A DNA stretch of 64,000 nt, from the NCBI RefSeq assembly GCF_900156125.1, contig NZ_FTLX01000004.1, positions 186,001-250,000 on the forward strand, given 5' to 3'. Below, piece after piece: positions 7,736-15,870 of the stretch (the first letter of the stretch is position 1; each line of letters begins with the position of its first letter). The DNA is from Domibacillus enclensis. GTDB taxonomy: Bacteria > Bacillota > Bacilli > Bacillales > Domibacillaceae. Position numbers and translations under genes: made by a program. Under the pieces are notes generated by a model. It was not told the DNA's origin. It worked only from the letters and a program-made list of their open reading frames with translations, and made no database searches.

Positions 7736-9355
7736 TTGATATCCGTTACACACAATGACGGCCGATCAGAGCCGTTAATCAATATACAGGGTGCTGAAAT
7801 TGAAGAAGAAGTAAATGGGGTGTTCACGCTCTCGTTTACTTCTTTTTTTGTGGACAATCCTGGTTATGAGTTGTTGGAAGAAGAGTCGATTGTAGACTTG
7901 GCTGGTCAGGAATTTCGCATGACCGATTATAAAAAGAAACGTCTCAGTAAATCCGTTTCCGGACCGCATGTATTTTTCGATCTTATACATCATCGCGTGG
8001 AGGGTATACAGGGCGGCACCCGAACAGCAGAGGAGCAAGCGGCTTTTATCCTGGACGGATCGGGATGGACATGGGAAGTGAAGGGGGAGATTCCTCCGCA
8101 GTTATTTTTAGGTGCGTTTGGTAACAGCAATGCCATTCAGCTTATTCGTCTTATGTGCGAAACATTAAAGTGTGAAGTCCAAATCATGCCTGACAAGCAC
8201 CTTGTCTTTTCCAAGCAGATCGGCAAGGATGATGATTTTCAATTCCGGTCGAAATATAACATCAAGGATATTAGTCGTTCCGTCAGTACGACGGATTTGT
8301 TTACTGCGATTAAAGCAACCGGAGCGAACGGATTGGAAAAAGAGTACCGTTCGGACACATGGGAGCTCTATGCCATTAACGGTAAGCCGCGTTATGCCGA
8401 TCCAGTCACCAACGAAGAAATGGTCACGGAAGAAAGCTTGCTCGCATTCGCAGAACAGGAGCTGGGTGACAGGTGGATTCCTCAGATTTCAATTGATGTT
8501 TCTGTCGCAGAGTTGCAGGAGCAGGGGTATGAAGGTGTACCCGGATTAGGTGACCGCATATGGCTCATCGAACCATCCATGGGTCTTCCATTTCAAACTC
8601 GTGTGATGAAGAGAAAAGGCAATCCGTTTCAAAAAGGAAAATTCGTTGTCACCCTATCGAATGTAAAGCAGTCCTTTGCGGATATCCTTACGGAAACAAA
8701 AGTGGAAATCGATAAGAATGCAAAAGAATTTCGTTCGAGAATTGAGCAGACAAATAAATTAATCGAGTTAGAAGTTGAACGGTTAGGAAATGGCATACTT
8801 GAAGCATATTCACGCATTCAGATCGAATCGGATCGGATCACATCAGAAGTAGGGCGTCTTGATGGAGACGTTCTAACAGCAAACAGCCGGATCACTCAAC
8901 TGGCAGATAGTGTGGAGGTTGAGGTGCAACGGATTGATCAAAACATGGGAACCTTAAATACCCAAGTTCAAATAAATGCAGGAGAAATTAGCACCAAAGT
9001 TTCTTCGACCGATTATAACGGCGTGGAGATGATTTCCCGTATTAATCAGACATCGACAACGATTAAAATGCTGGCGGAGCGTATTCAATTATCAGGTATT
9101 ACGGAAGTTGCTCAGACGCTCCATATTGGTGCGCCGGGCAGTAGCGGCAACAAATCATTGATTTTCAACAACTATTCAGGTATCGACACATTCGGAACCG
9201 ATTCGATGGAATTAACGACGTTTGGATTTATGCACATGAATTGCGAAACCGTCAGGTTTGATCCTTACTTCGGCGGTCGTGCTGCAAAGGTCGATCTATC
9301 GACAGCGGATGAAGTCATTTATGGCGACAACGCACCAGTCGCAAGGTTCGGTTGA
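7736..9355 (+). CDS. Phage tail-associated protein (Tal / prophage endopeptidase tail family)
   Basis: 539 residues from TTG 7736 behind AAGGGGG (7721-7727). The competing ATG at 7729 is in another frame and stops after nine codons. The first ~370 residues have the gp27-like baseplate hub layout of the Tal family, with the typical NSNAIQLIRLMCETL and TTDLFTAIKATG stretches. Residues ~320-450 are a heptad-rich coiled coil (repeated Q-T-N / V-E-V patterns). The C-terminal ~100 residues are a separate small domain. In siphoviruses this trimer closes the tail tip. No obvious lytic domain is seen. Confidence 0.75.
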   Translation: MISVTHNDGRSEPLINIQGAEIEEEVNGVFTLSFTSFFVDNPGYELLEEESIVDLAGQEFRMTDYKKKRLSKSVSGPHVFFDLIHHRVEGIQGGTRTAEEQAAFILDGSGWTWEVKGEIPPQLFLGAFGNSNAIQLIRLMCETLKCEVQIMPDKHLVFSKQIGKDDDFQFRSKYNIKDISRSVSTTDLFTAIKATGANGLEKEYRSDTWELYAINGKPRYADPVTNEEMVTEESLLAFAEQELGDRWIPQISIDVSVAELQEQGYEGVPGLGDRIWLIEPSMGLPFQTRVMKRKGNPFQKGKFVVTLSNVKQSFADILTETKVEIDKNAKEFRSRIEQTNKLIELEVERLGNGILEAYSRIQIESDRITSEVGRLDGDVLTANSRITQLADSVEVEVQRIDQNMGTLNTQVQINAGEISTKVSSTDYNGVEMISRINQTSTTIKMLAERIQLSGITEVAQTLHIGAPGSSGNKSLIFNNYSGIDTFGTDSMELTTFGFMHMNCETVRFDPYFGGRAAKVDLSTADEVIYGDNAPVARFG

Positions 9356-9360
9356 TGTAG

Positions 9361-10545
9361 ATGGCTTATTTAAGAACGCCCTTTACAGACGGTGTAGGTG
9401 AAACGTGGATTGACGTCATTATTCAGGATTTAGATTATTCCGCATCGACATACACAGAACTCAATTTATTTTGTCTCGAGACTGGCCAGGGTTTTGACGT
9501 TCGATTTAAGTCGGGTGCCGGAGGTTCGCCGGGCACGTACCGCACAGGCGCACAGCGATTTGATAATTTATTGCCGGGTTCAACGTATAACTTTTATGCA
9601 GAAGCGACCTACGGCGGCGGGGATCGGCGTATTCCAGATAGCGGATATTACTCGTTTAGCACACTCGCCGGAACGGGCCCGGCTCCTTATAATGTGTCGA
9701 TCAGTGAGGATTCGATGGACGGGAAAACCATTGATGTCATAGTGACGTGGATGGGGCAGGCGAATGAAGTGCGTTATGATGTGAGCTGGATATCGGGATT
9801 CCCTGACAATGTTCACTCGGTCAGTACACTTGCGACGTTTCACGAAAGGAGCTTCACCGCACCAGCGTACAGCACCCCTTATTACATTGATGTCCAAGTA
9901 TCGGGTCCGGGTGGTACGTCGAACTGGGAAACGCTTTACATCATGACAGACCCGGAGCCTATCGTTGTCGGTTCCACGTCGATCACGTCGCTTTCGGACT
10001 TTGCCAGTAACGCAATACGGGTAAATTGGTCATATGCTACAAACGCAGTCTATTACGAAGTGCAATACCGGGTGTCCGGATCAAGCACTTGGCTTTATGC
10101 CGCATACAGTCAGAGCGGTAATGATTTTCTTGTAACCGGACTGCAACCGTCCACGGATTATCAGTTTAGAGTCCGGGGCTATCAAGGTAGCAGCTACGGG
10201 GCCTGGTCATCTGCTGTCCCCGGCCGGACGCTTTCAAATATCCCAACCGCCTTTAACTGGACCTATGCAAAGGTGCAGGGCGGCGAATATAACCTAAAAG
10301 CGCAGGAGTGGAATGCGCTCGGTTCCAAGATCAATCAATTCCGCGAATACAAAGGCTTGAGTAACTACCCGTTTTCGACAGCGTATGTCAATGCGATCTT
10401 TTATGCCAGTTATTATAATGAAGTGCGAGCTGCTATTAATGACATGGGACCGGTCACATCAATTCCGGCTATCCGCTACGCAGGGGATGACGTAACGGCA
10501 GCTGTTTTAAATAGATTAAGAGACAGTCTTAATTCTTTAAATTAA
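9361..10545 (+). CDS. Phage tail protein with fibronectin type III repeats
   Basis: 394 residues. At least two, probably three, fibronectin type III modules are visible (residues ~1-100, ~105-200 and ~205-290). Telling pieces are the LLPGSTYNFYAEA and LQPSTDYQFRVRGY strands, which carry the FN3 Y-x-F/V-x-V pattern. A C-terminal ~100-residue domain (YNLKAQEWNALGSKINQFREY) is unrelated. Such modules occur in tail tip and fibre proteins and bind surface carbohydrate. ATG 9361 comes 5 nt after the Tal stop with only a weak SD, suggesting translational coupling. Confidence 0.7.
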   Translation: MAYLRTPFTDGVGETWIDVIIQDLDYSASTYTELNLFCLETGQGFDVRFKSGAGGSPGTYRTGAQRFDNLLPGSTYNFYAEATYGGGDRRIPDSGYYSFSTLAGTGPAPYNVSISEDSMDGKTIDVIVTWMGQANEVRYDVSWISGFPDNVHSVSTLATFHERSFTAPAYSTPYYIDVQVSGPGGTSNWETLYIMTDPEPIVVGSTSITSLSDFASNAIRVNWSYATNAVYYEVQYRVSGSSTWLYAAYSQSGNDFLVTGLQPSTDYQFRVRGYQGSSYGAWSSAVPGRTLSNIPTAFNWTYAKVQGGEYNLKAQEWNALGSKINQFREYKGLSNYPFSTAYVNAIFYASYYNEVRAAINDMGPVTSIPAIRYAGDDVTAAVLNRLRDSLNSLN

Positions 10546-10569
10546 TACAACTGGTAGGAGGAAAATAGA

Positions 10570-10941
10570 ATGAAAATTATCATTACACTACAAGACGAAA
10601 ACCAATTTCCTTTGGAATTTGAATACAATGCGGCAGAACTTGCGGCACAAGCAAATGCCCCAGGAGTTACAGTCGTAATGCTCGGTAGTATGGTCATTAG
10701 TAAAAACGCCATTAAGCACATTGTTTCTGCAGAACCATTAACACAACAACCTAACACCCAAATACAGCTTGCTGATGGTAAAAGTATCACAGATTATGTG
10801 GCGAATTATAATGCGACAGATATCGCTAAACAGTTCAATGATCCGCGAACATCCCTAGTAACCATCGGGGATACATTGGTTAGTAAAAATGCGTTTAAAT
10901 TAGTTCTTCAACTGCCAGCAACAGAAACAGCTGCAGAATAG
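10570..10941 (+). CDS. Prophage protein with internal duplication
   Basis: 123 residues behind GGAGGAAA (10557-10564). The protein is two related ~50-residue halves: NAAELAAQANAPG...MVISKNAIKHIV matches NATDIAKQFNDPR...LVSKNAFKLVL. Both end in a (V/L)-x-SKNA(I/F)K motif. No signal or membrane segment. It lies between the fibre gene and the lysis genes. Function unknown. A small minor tail or host-takeover protein is possible. Confidence 0.6.
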   Translation: MKIIITLQDENQFPLEFEYNAAELAAQANAPGVTVVMLGSMVISKNAIKHIVSAEPLTQQPNTQIQLADGKSITDYVANYNATDIAKQFNDPRTSLVTIGDTLVSKNAFKLVLQLPATETAAE

Positions 10942-10951
10942 AAAAAATTCA

Positions 10952-10977
10952 GTGTCGTCCTCGGGCGGCATTTTTTT
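10952..10977 (+). terminator. Terminator between tail and lysis genes
   Basis: GTGTCGTCC / GGGCGGCA form a stem with several G-U pairs and a TC-rich tip, followed by seven T residues, 11 nt after the stop of the duplicated-domain gene. Confidence 0.6.
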
Positions 10978-11005
10978 ATACAAAAAATTATTAGGCGGTG
11001 AAACG

Positions 11006-11314
11006 ATGGAAGTAAATTTGCAGGCCCAGGTGCATGATTTGAAAATCACGATGGCACGGATGGAAGGGAAGCTAGATGCTTCACTGGAGCTAAAAAAAGA
11101 TGTACTCGAACTAAAAGCGGACATCAAAGAAACAAATGAATGCTTGGACGTAACAGATGATATTGCGAAGGAAGCACGGCAAATCGCAAAGCAAAATCAA
11201 AAAGCGATTGCGGATATGCTCACAACGATCAAATGGGGAGTCGGGATCGTCGTTACAATTATGATGCCGATTGCTCTTTTTGCTTTGAGCCAATTAACTG
11301 GGGGAGGACAATAA
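11006..11314 (+). CDS. xhlA: XhlA-type phage lysis accessory protein
   Basis: 102 residues from ATG 11006 behind AGGCGGTG (10993-11000); the upstream in-frame ATG has no SD and lies in the terminator. A charged coiled-coil N-terminal part (MARMEGKLDASLELKKDVLEL) is followed by one C-terminal membrane segment (GVGIVVTIMMPIALFALSQL). This is the layout of hemolysin XhlA of the PBSX family, a membrane protein that works with holin and endolysin. It lies 2 nt before the holin start. Confidence 0.7.
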   Translation: MEVNLQAQVHDLKITMARMEGKLDASLELKKDVLELKADIKETNECLDVTDDIAKEARQIAKQNQKAIADMLTTIKWGVGIVVTIMMPIALFALSQLTGGGQ

Positions 11315-11316
11315 CA

Positions 11317-11559
11317 ATGAAAAATATCGATAACGGGACCATCGTGCGGACGGTGGTTCTTTTTGTTGCGCTCATTAATCAGATGGTAGTGGCGGCCGGG
11401 TATAGCCCCCTGCCATTTAACGATGCTCAAGTAGAATTTGCGGTTTCGACTTTCATTACCGCGGCAGCGGCAACCGTGGCATGGTGGAAAAATAATAACG
11501 TGACGCGTAGAGCTCGTCAGCAGGCAGCTATGCTCAAAAGAGAGGAGGATGCACAATGA
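11317..11559 (+). CDS. Phage holin, SPP1-like family
   Basis: 80 residues. The N-terminal NIDNGTIVRTVVLFVALINQ begins the first membrane segment, a second hydrophobic stretch is FAVSTFITAAAATVAWW, and a charged basic tail RRARQQ follows. This matches SPP1-type holins, which open the membrane for the endolysin. SD GGGGGAGG at 11301-11308. The stop overlaps the endolysin start (ATGA). Confidence 0.8.
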   Translation: MKNIDNGTIVRTVVLFVALINQMVVAAGYSPLPFNDAQVEFAVSTFITAAAATVAWWKNNNVTRRARQQAAMLKREEDAQ

Positions 11560-12419
11560 GCTGGACACCAACATATCACAAAAGAAACCTTGGTAACTTG
11601 GATGATCTGGCACCTAACACAAAAGCAGCTGCAATGAAGTGGTACCAGTACTGCATCGATAAAAAAATTGATGTGTTGATTTATGAGACGATCCGGACCG
11701 TTGCCCAGCAGCGGGCAAACATTAAAAGTGGCGCTTCCAAATCGATGAAAAGCTACCACCTCGTCGGACAAGCGCTTGATTTCGTGCCGATCATCGGTGG
11801 TAAGGCGCAATGGCCACGTTCAGTGTATGCCAGCATTCCTTTTATCTCAGCTATTATCCACGCAGAAAAATTAGGTTTTGAAGCAGGGTATCGCTGGGGA
11901 TGGGATGCGCCACACTTGCAATTCAATTATCGGGGCTACGGTACGGACAAAATGCCGGCAACAAGTGCAGCTGCAGTGCCGGCTGTTTCGATGGGAAAAG
12001 AGGAAGTTCTTTCGCTCCAACAGAAACTCACGAAGCTGGGCTTGGATACAAATGGAGTGGACGGCGTTTATGGAAAGGGAACAACCAATGCTGTCATGAT
12101 CCTGCAGCGTCGGACTGGCCTGGCTATCGATGGCATTGCCGGACCACAGACACTGGCCAAGATCGAGCAGCTGCTGAAAGAAAAAGGGCTGATCGGTACA
12201 CCAGGCATTTTCCGCGTTGTCACTGGAACGTTTGCTACACCAGAAGCGGCAGAAGCGGCGGCTAAAAAGATGCCGTATAACGCGCGTAAAGGCGCAGAGG
12301 ACAACCGCATTTACACAGGCGTATTTACCTCACTTGAGTCTGCAGAAGAAGCGCGGGCGCTTATCGAGGTTGAACATGGATACAATCCGAGAATCAAATC
12401 GTATAGCGAAAGTGCATAA
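11556..12419 (+). CDS. Phage endolysin: M15 L-Ala-D-Glu peptidase with PG-binding and SPOR-like domains
   Basis: 287 residues. The N-terminal domain (1-~130) has the VanY-like M15 zinc signature SYHLVGQALDF and the later DAPHLQF, giving His/Asp/His ligands. Members cut the L-Ala-D-Glu bond of peptidoglycan. Residues ~145-210 are a PG_binding_1 repeat (LSLQQKLTKLGLDTNGVDG and FGxxT-like end). The C-terminal ~70 residues (FRVVTGTFATPEAAEAAAKK) resemble a SPOR domain. The start overlaps the holin stop. This is the last phage gene. Confidence 0.85.
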   Translation: MSWTPTYHKRNLGNLDDLAPNTKAAAMKWYQYCIDKKIDVLIYETIRTVAQQRANIKSGASKSMKSYHLVGQALDFVPIIGGKAQWPRSVYASIPFISAIIHAEKLGFEAGYRWGWDAPHLQFNYRGYGTDKMPATSAAAVPAVSMGKEEVLSLQQKLTKLGLDTNGVDGVYGKGTTNAVMILQRRTGLAIDGIAGPQTLAKIEQLLKEKGLIGTPGIFRVVTGTFATPEAAEAAAKKMPYNARKGAEDNRIYTGVFTSLESAEEARALIEVEHGYNPRIKSYSESA

Positions 12420-12467
12420 ACGGCAAAAAAGCCCCGGGGGACCGGGGTTAAATCGCCGTGATAAATC

Positions 12468-12502
12468 TGACCACATGACCACATTTTGACCACATGACCA
12501 CA
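12468..12502 (+). repeat. TGACCACA direct repeats at the prophage edge
   Basis: Four copies of TGACCACA: two tandem (12468-12483), 3 nt gap, two tandem (12487-12502). A fifth lies at 12700-12707, and the longer TTTTGACCACAT occurs at 12484-12495 and 12697-12708. The region 12420-12680 otherwise holds no gene. A role as phage attachment or packaging site is possible but unproven. Confidence 0.6.
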
Positions 12503-12679
12503 GAAAAATCACTTCATCACCATAAATGAACAAAAATAAAAAAGTCATGAAAATAGATTTTTGTGTTTAAGTTTCGAATATGTCTTCCGAAAAATAAATA
12601 TCAAAAACAGCTAAGAAACCTTCCTGCAACAGTTCATGTGGAGGCAGTGGCGGTTTTAGAGTTGATGTAGCAACGTTTT

Positions 12680-12722
12680 AGTGCAGGGAAGGAGTCTTTT
12701 GACCACATTCCCTGCACTTTTT
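12680..12722. terminator. Strong terminator at the prophage/chromosome boundary
   Basis: AGTGCAGGGAA (12680-12690) and TTCCCTGCACT (12708-12718) form a perfect 11-bp stem followed by TTTTTT. It lies next to the 3' end of the convergent MEDS gene and can stop phage late transcription. Confidence 0.8.
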
Positions 12723-13289
12723 TCATTTGCTTTTTTGAATGGTACCATCATCAAAAAAGCAGGCATCGTGGTGGATGGACAGCTCTTTTTTCAACAGCGG
12801 GGATAAATGATCGGTTTGATAGGCACAGACACAGCGCAGACTGTTTTCTTTTACAAGCCGGTCTGCTTTTTCTTCAAACGCAGCCAGGTCGGATAGGAAG
12901 TCTGACTGGCTGTTCCATTCAACATGCGACCAGATTCGCTTGGCGTAGCGGTAAATCTGCGATTGATGCGCTTCGTTTATGTAATGGTGGGAAGAAGGGT
13001 CCTGCACGTTGCAAATAAAAGAAAAAAATTCAAAGTTATTTTGATGCAGAATCATCTGCAGCTTTTCCGCGGGCAGCAGCGTATGAAGACGCAAGGATAT
13101 AAACCGCCAGAGCCGGTCGTTTTCGATAAACAGCACAGGGTCTCCCAGTTGAATGGATTGCTGGATAAACGCAACGGCATTTTGGATATAAGCCTCTTCC
13201 TGTTCAAAACAATAAAACACGTGTGCACTTTGTGCAGTATCGAGCATGGCAAATCGGTCTGCGTATTGAGGGGGAGAGATGGTTGTCAT
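12723..13289 (-). CDS. MEDS-domain (DcmR sensory) protein
   Basis: 188 residues. The stretch AHVFYCFEQEEAYIQNAV followed by LGDPVLFIENDRLWRFI is characteristic of MEDS domains, first described as the sensory part of DcmR and often found in KaiC-like or anti-sigma contexts. Here it stands alone, without a DNA-binding or kinase partner. SD AGGATGAACC (complement of 13295-13304) precedes ATG 13289. This is the first clearly chromosomal gene after the prophage. The ligand is unknown. Confidence 0.65.
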   Translation of the reverse strand: MTTISPPQYADRFAMLDTAQSAHVFYCFEQEEAYIQNAVAFIQQSIQLGDPVLFIENDRLWRFISLRLHTLLPAEKLQMILHQNNFEFFSFICNVQDPSSHHYINEAHQSQIYRYAKRIWSHVEWNSQSDFLSDLAAFEEKADRLVKENSLRCVCAYQTDHLSPLLKKELSIHHDACFFDDGTIQKSK

Positions 13290-13383
13290 AATGGTTCATC
13301 CTTTCAGCATACGAAACAGCCGATTTTCGAGAAGCATACCATAGTCCTATATCTTTGAACTAATTTGAATGTGTTCAAAAAAA

Positions 13384-13415
13384 CCGGCCCTTCATTGAAA
13401 GCGGCCGGCTTTTTC
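13384..13415 (-). terminator. Terminator of the wall-hydrolase transcript
   Basis: CCGGCC (13384-13389) pairs with GGCCGG (13403-13408), with extra AA/TT pairs and T or A tracts on both sides, so it can act in both directions. It directly follows the small frame at 13419-13505. Confidence 0.65.
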
Positions 13416-13418
13416 TGC

Positions 13419-13505
13419 TTATACTGATACTGTGTAAGGTGTGGTGTTCACATCTTTTTCATAGTCGTCCGCTGAACAGCTTGCCGGAACGATTCTTTTA
13501 AGCAT
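13419..13505 (-). CDS. Possible 28-residue peptide coupled to the wall hydrolase
   Basis: An ATG overlaps the stop of the upstream NlpC/P60 gene as TAATG and opens a 28-codon frame (MLKRIVPASCSADDYEKDV...) that ends two bases before the terminator hairpin. The overlap is the classic geometry for translational coupling, and the frame fits exactly between stop and terminator. It has one Cys, no membrane segment and no known relatives that I recognise. It may be chance. Confidence 0.35.
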   Translation of the reverse strand: MLKRIVPASCSADDYEKDVNTTPYTVSV

Positions 13506-14509
13506 TAATCAATATAGCGTCTTGCTCCGGCATATTCCTGTTTATAAGGAGCGGTGTTCATCGATATGATTTCCACCCGTTTGCCCGCTTTGGGCGAGTG
13601 GATCATCTTGCCATCGCCAGCATACATGGCGACGTGATGGACACGCCCTTTGCCGTTGCTGTAAGCGAAAAAGAGCAGGTCCCCGGGCTTCAAAGCTGAT
13701 TTAGAGATTGCTGTTCCGGCTTTTGCTTGCTCGGATGCATCACGCGGAATCCGGATGCCGTGATAGTTATAAATGGATGATGTGAAGCCAGAGCAGTCAT
13801 ACCCGTATGCGGAAACGCCCGACCATAAATAGGGCAAGCCGAGAAATTGCTTGCCGGTCGTCAGCAGCGCAGTACCGATCGGCTTCGGAATCGATGCTGT
13901 ATTCCCCAAACGAACGTCACTTTTTTTGATCCATTTCGCCCCGTTTGCCGGTGTCATCACCTGTACCCAGTTGGTTTCCGATTTAATAACCGGAAGATCG
14001 GTATTAAAGCTGACCTCCATAAAGGATGTTTTTTTATCATGATATAAAACAGCTGTGTTAGCCTTTACCCGGGCTTTTTCACAGCTTTCGTAGGCAGCGG
14101 GCTGTGTAGTTACCTGTGATTTCGGAAGCCAGCCGGGGTAGCCCTTGCTATTTTTCGGCGTAGATTGGTCTTTAACCGCAACCTGGGCCCAGCTGCCGCT
14201 TGTTTTCAGGACGGTAACCTCCTGGCCGTACAAAGCTTGTGTTTCGGCTTTGCCCGTCAGCCAAAGACGGTCCTTCACGGTCGCCATTTTAGCTGTCCAG
14301 GCTTTCATGTTGACAGGGTTTTTTAAAATCGGCTGATCGATCTGGCGTTTAGCACTCGTGTCCTTCCAAAGCGTCGCCACGGACACATTCACATAAGTCT
14401 TTTTAACAGATGTTTTCTGATAGCAGGACGAAGCGGCTGAATCCGCAGGAAACAAGGGAAAAGTGAGAGCAAACATCATCAGCACGATCAGCACCTTTTT
14501 CAATGTCAT
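13505..14509 (-). CDS. SH3-domain NlpC/P60 (C40) peptidoglycan endopeptidase
   Basis: 334 residues from ATG 14509 (SD AAAGGAG, complement of 14519-14525); the longer frame starting at 14551 lacks an SD. An N-terminal signal peptide ends near AASS. Two bacterial SH3-like regions (~30-200) carry SWAQV and NWVQVMTP strands. The C-terminal C40 domain has YDCSGF with Cys239 and HHVAMY with His292. The layout resembles B. subtilis YkfC, a gamma-D-glutamyl-L-diamino acid peptidase that trims wall peptides. Acts outside the membrane. Confidence 0.8.
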   Translation of the reverse strand: MTLKKVLIVLMMFALTFPLFPADSAASSCYQKTSVKKTYVNVSVATLWKDTSAKRQIDQPILKNPVNMKAWTAKMATVKDRLWLTGKAETQALYGQEVTVLKTSGSWAQVAVKDQSTPKNSKGYPGWLPKSQVTTQPAAYESCEKARVKANTAVLYHDKKTSFMEVSFNTDLPVIKSETNWVQVMTPANGAKWIKKSDVRLGNTASIPKPIGTALLTTGKQFLGLPYLWSGVSAYGYDCSGFTSSIYNYHGIRIPRDASEQAKAGTAISKSALKPGDLLFFAYSNGKGRVHHVAMYAGDGKMIHSPKAGKRVEIISMNTAPYKQEYAGARRYID

Positions 14510-14672
14510 AAGCGATTCTCCTTTATATATATGTGGAAATAAACCAATCAAGACGAATAGTTCCAGATAGATTGATCATACCATGAATAGAGGCCGACCA
14601 TAATTGAAATTAGCTGTTTTAACCAAATATCGTTATAATGGAAAGAAACGAAGGATAAAAGGAGGAGCTTGA

Positions 14673-15071
14673 ATGGGGAAAAAACTGCCAGTAAAAGAAC
14701 AGGTGCTTCTCGCTTACTACGTGCAATATTATTTGGAAAACAAACCGGATGTCATGTATGAGCTTCATGAGCGGATGAGCGATCATATGGAGCCGGCGGT
14801 GTATGAAATCGCCATGAATGATTTATTTGATGAAGGGCTTGTGAACGGTCTTGAGAAAATTCGTCACTACGACGAAACGGACGGACATATTATTAAGCCA
14901 ATGATTACAAACGAAGGCATTTTATATATTAACAACGTGTTGAATATTCAGCCGTATGCGAGTGACGGCAGCAAGCTTGAGTACGTGAAAAACAGCTTAA
15001 CAACGAGCAGCCTTGAGCTTTCGATTCCAGTTATTGCGGAATATGTGGACGAAGCAGCAGCCCGGAAGTAA
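14673..15071 (+). CDS. Hypothetical protein with possible winged-helix fold
   Basis: 132 residues behind AAAGGAGGAGC (14658-14668). It is acidic and helix-rich at the start (MGKKLPVKEQVLLAYYVQYY), then has a DLFDEGLVNGLEK segment and an ITNEGILYIN strand. This is the pattern of small winged-helix proteins such as the YjcQ group, where the protein ends after a short helix. A TATAAT lies at 14633-14638 upstream and a terminator follows. No function can be assigned. Confidence 0.6.
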   Translation: MGKKLPVKEQVLLAYYVQYYLENKPDVMYELHERMSDHMEPAVYEIAMNDLFDEGLVNGLEKIRHYDETDGHIIKPMITNEGILYINNVLNIQPYASDGSKLEYVKNSLTTSSLELSIPVIAEYVDEAAARK

Positions 15072-15099
15072 AAACCTCTTGCCGCCAAGAGGTTTTTTT
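15070..15099 (+). terminator. Terminator after the winged-helix-like gene
   Basis: AAACCTCTTG and CAAGAGGTTT form a perfect stem with loop CCGC and run into seven T residues, starting at the stop codon. Confidence 0.9.
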
Positions 15100-15133
15100 G
15101 TTTGATTGACAGAATAGAGAGGAAGAGAAAGCA

Positions 15134-15799
15134 GTGAAAAAGTGGATCGCTTTTATTTGGCTTGCACTTGCAGGCGGATTCCTGTCAGCCTGCACGATGG
15201 AAGATGTGGGTGACGTGCTGGAGATAACAGAGGATGTGCTGACAGCAATTGAAAAAGAACAAAACAGTACACCGGAAACAGAAAAAGCAGAAGAACCGTT
15301 GAACGAATCAGGCAGCATATTAAAATCAAAAGGGACGATGGAGCCGATCCCGGCTGACCTTGTCCGCCCGGTTGACGGCGATACGGCTGTATTCGCCTTT
15401 GATGCAGATCAGGACGGAAAAAAGGAAGAGTTTAGTGCCCGTTTTTTATTAATCGATACACCGGAGACGCGCCATCCGCAGCTTGGCAAGCAGCCGCTCG
15501 GCGAAGAAGCGAAGGAGCGAACAGCCGAATTGCTTGAAGACGGAGAAGTGACGATTGAATTCGACGTCGGACAACGGCTGGATAAGTATGATCGGATTTT
15601 AGTGTATGTATACGTTGACGGCGTGAGCGTGCAGGAAACACTTCTTGAAGAAGGGTTTGCACGGGTGGCCTACGTATATCCGCCGAATACGAGATACCTG
15701 GACGAGTTTGAAGCAAAAGAAGCCGTCGCCAAACAAAAAGAAAGAGGCGTCTGGGCAATGGATGGTTACGTAACAGAGCGGGGATTTAATTCCGAATGA
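15134..15799 (+). CDS. Thermonuclease (SNase) family lipoprotein
   Basis: 221 residues. A lipoprotein signal ends in LSAC (Cys20), so the protein is anchored outside the membrane. After an acidic linker (to ~residue 70) comes a staphylococcal-nuclease OB fold: RPVDGDT, then RFLLIDTPE with the catalytic Arg/Asp, and RLDKYDRILVYVYVDG with the conserved Asp/Arg pair. The Ca2+-dependent enzyme degrades DNA and RNA to 3'-phosphates. B. subtilis YncB/NucB-type relatives are used in nucleotide scavenging. ATG 15134 has SD GAGAGGAAGAG (15117-15127). Confidence 0.85.
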   Translation: MKKWIAFIWLALAGGFLSACTMEDVGDVLEITEDVLTAIEKEQNSTPETEKAEEPLNESGSILKSKGTMEPIPADLVRPVDGDTAVFAFDADQDGKKEEFSARFLLIDTPETRHPQLGKQPLGEEAKERTAELLEDGEVTIEFDVGQRLDKYDRILVYVYVDGVSVQETLLEEGFARVAYVYPPNTRYLDEFEAKEAVAKQKERGVWAMDGYVTERGFNSE

Positions 15800-15839
15800 A
15801 AAAGCCGATTTACACTCCTGAAGTGTAAATCGGCTTTTT
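15799..15839. terminator. Bidirectional terminator between thermonuclease and proA
   Basis: An 18-bp perfect stem (AAAAAGCCGATTTACACT and its complement) with a 5-nt loop, with A/T tracts on both ends, between two convergent genes. Confidence 0.9.
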
Positions 15840-15870
15840 CTGTTACTTTATCATTCAGATGTTTAACGAG

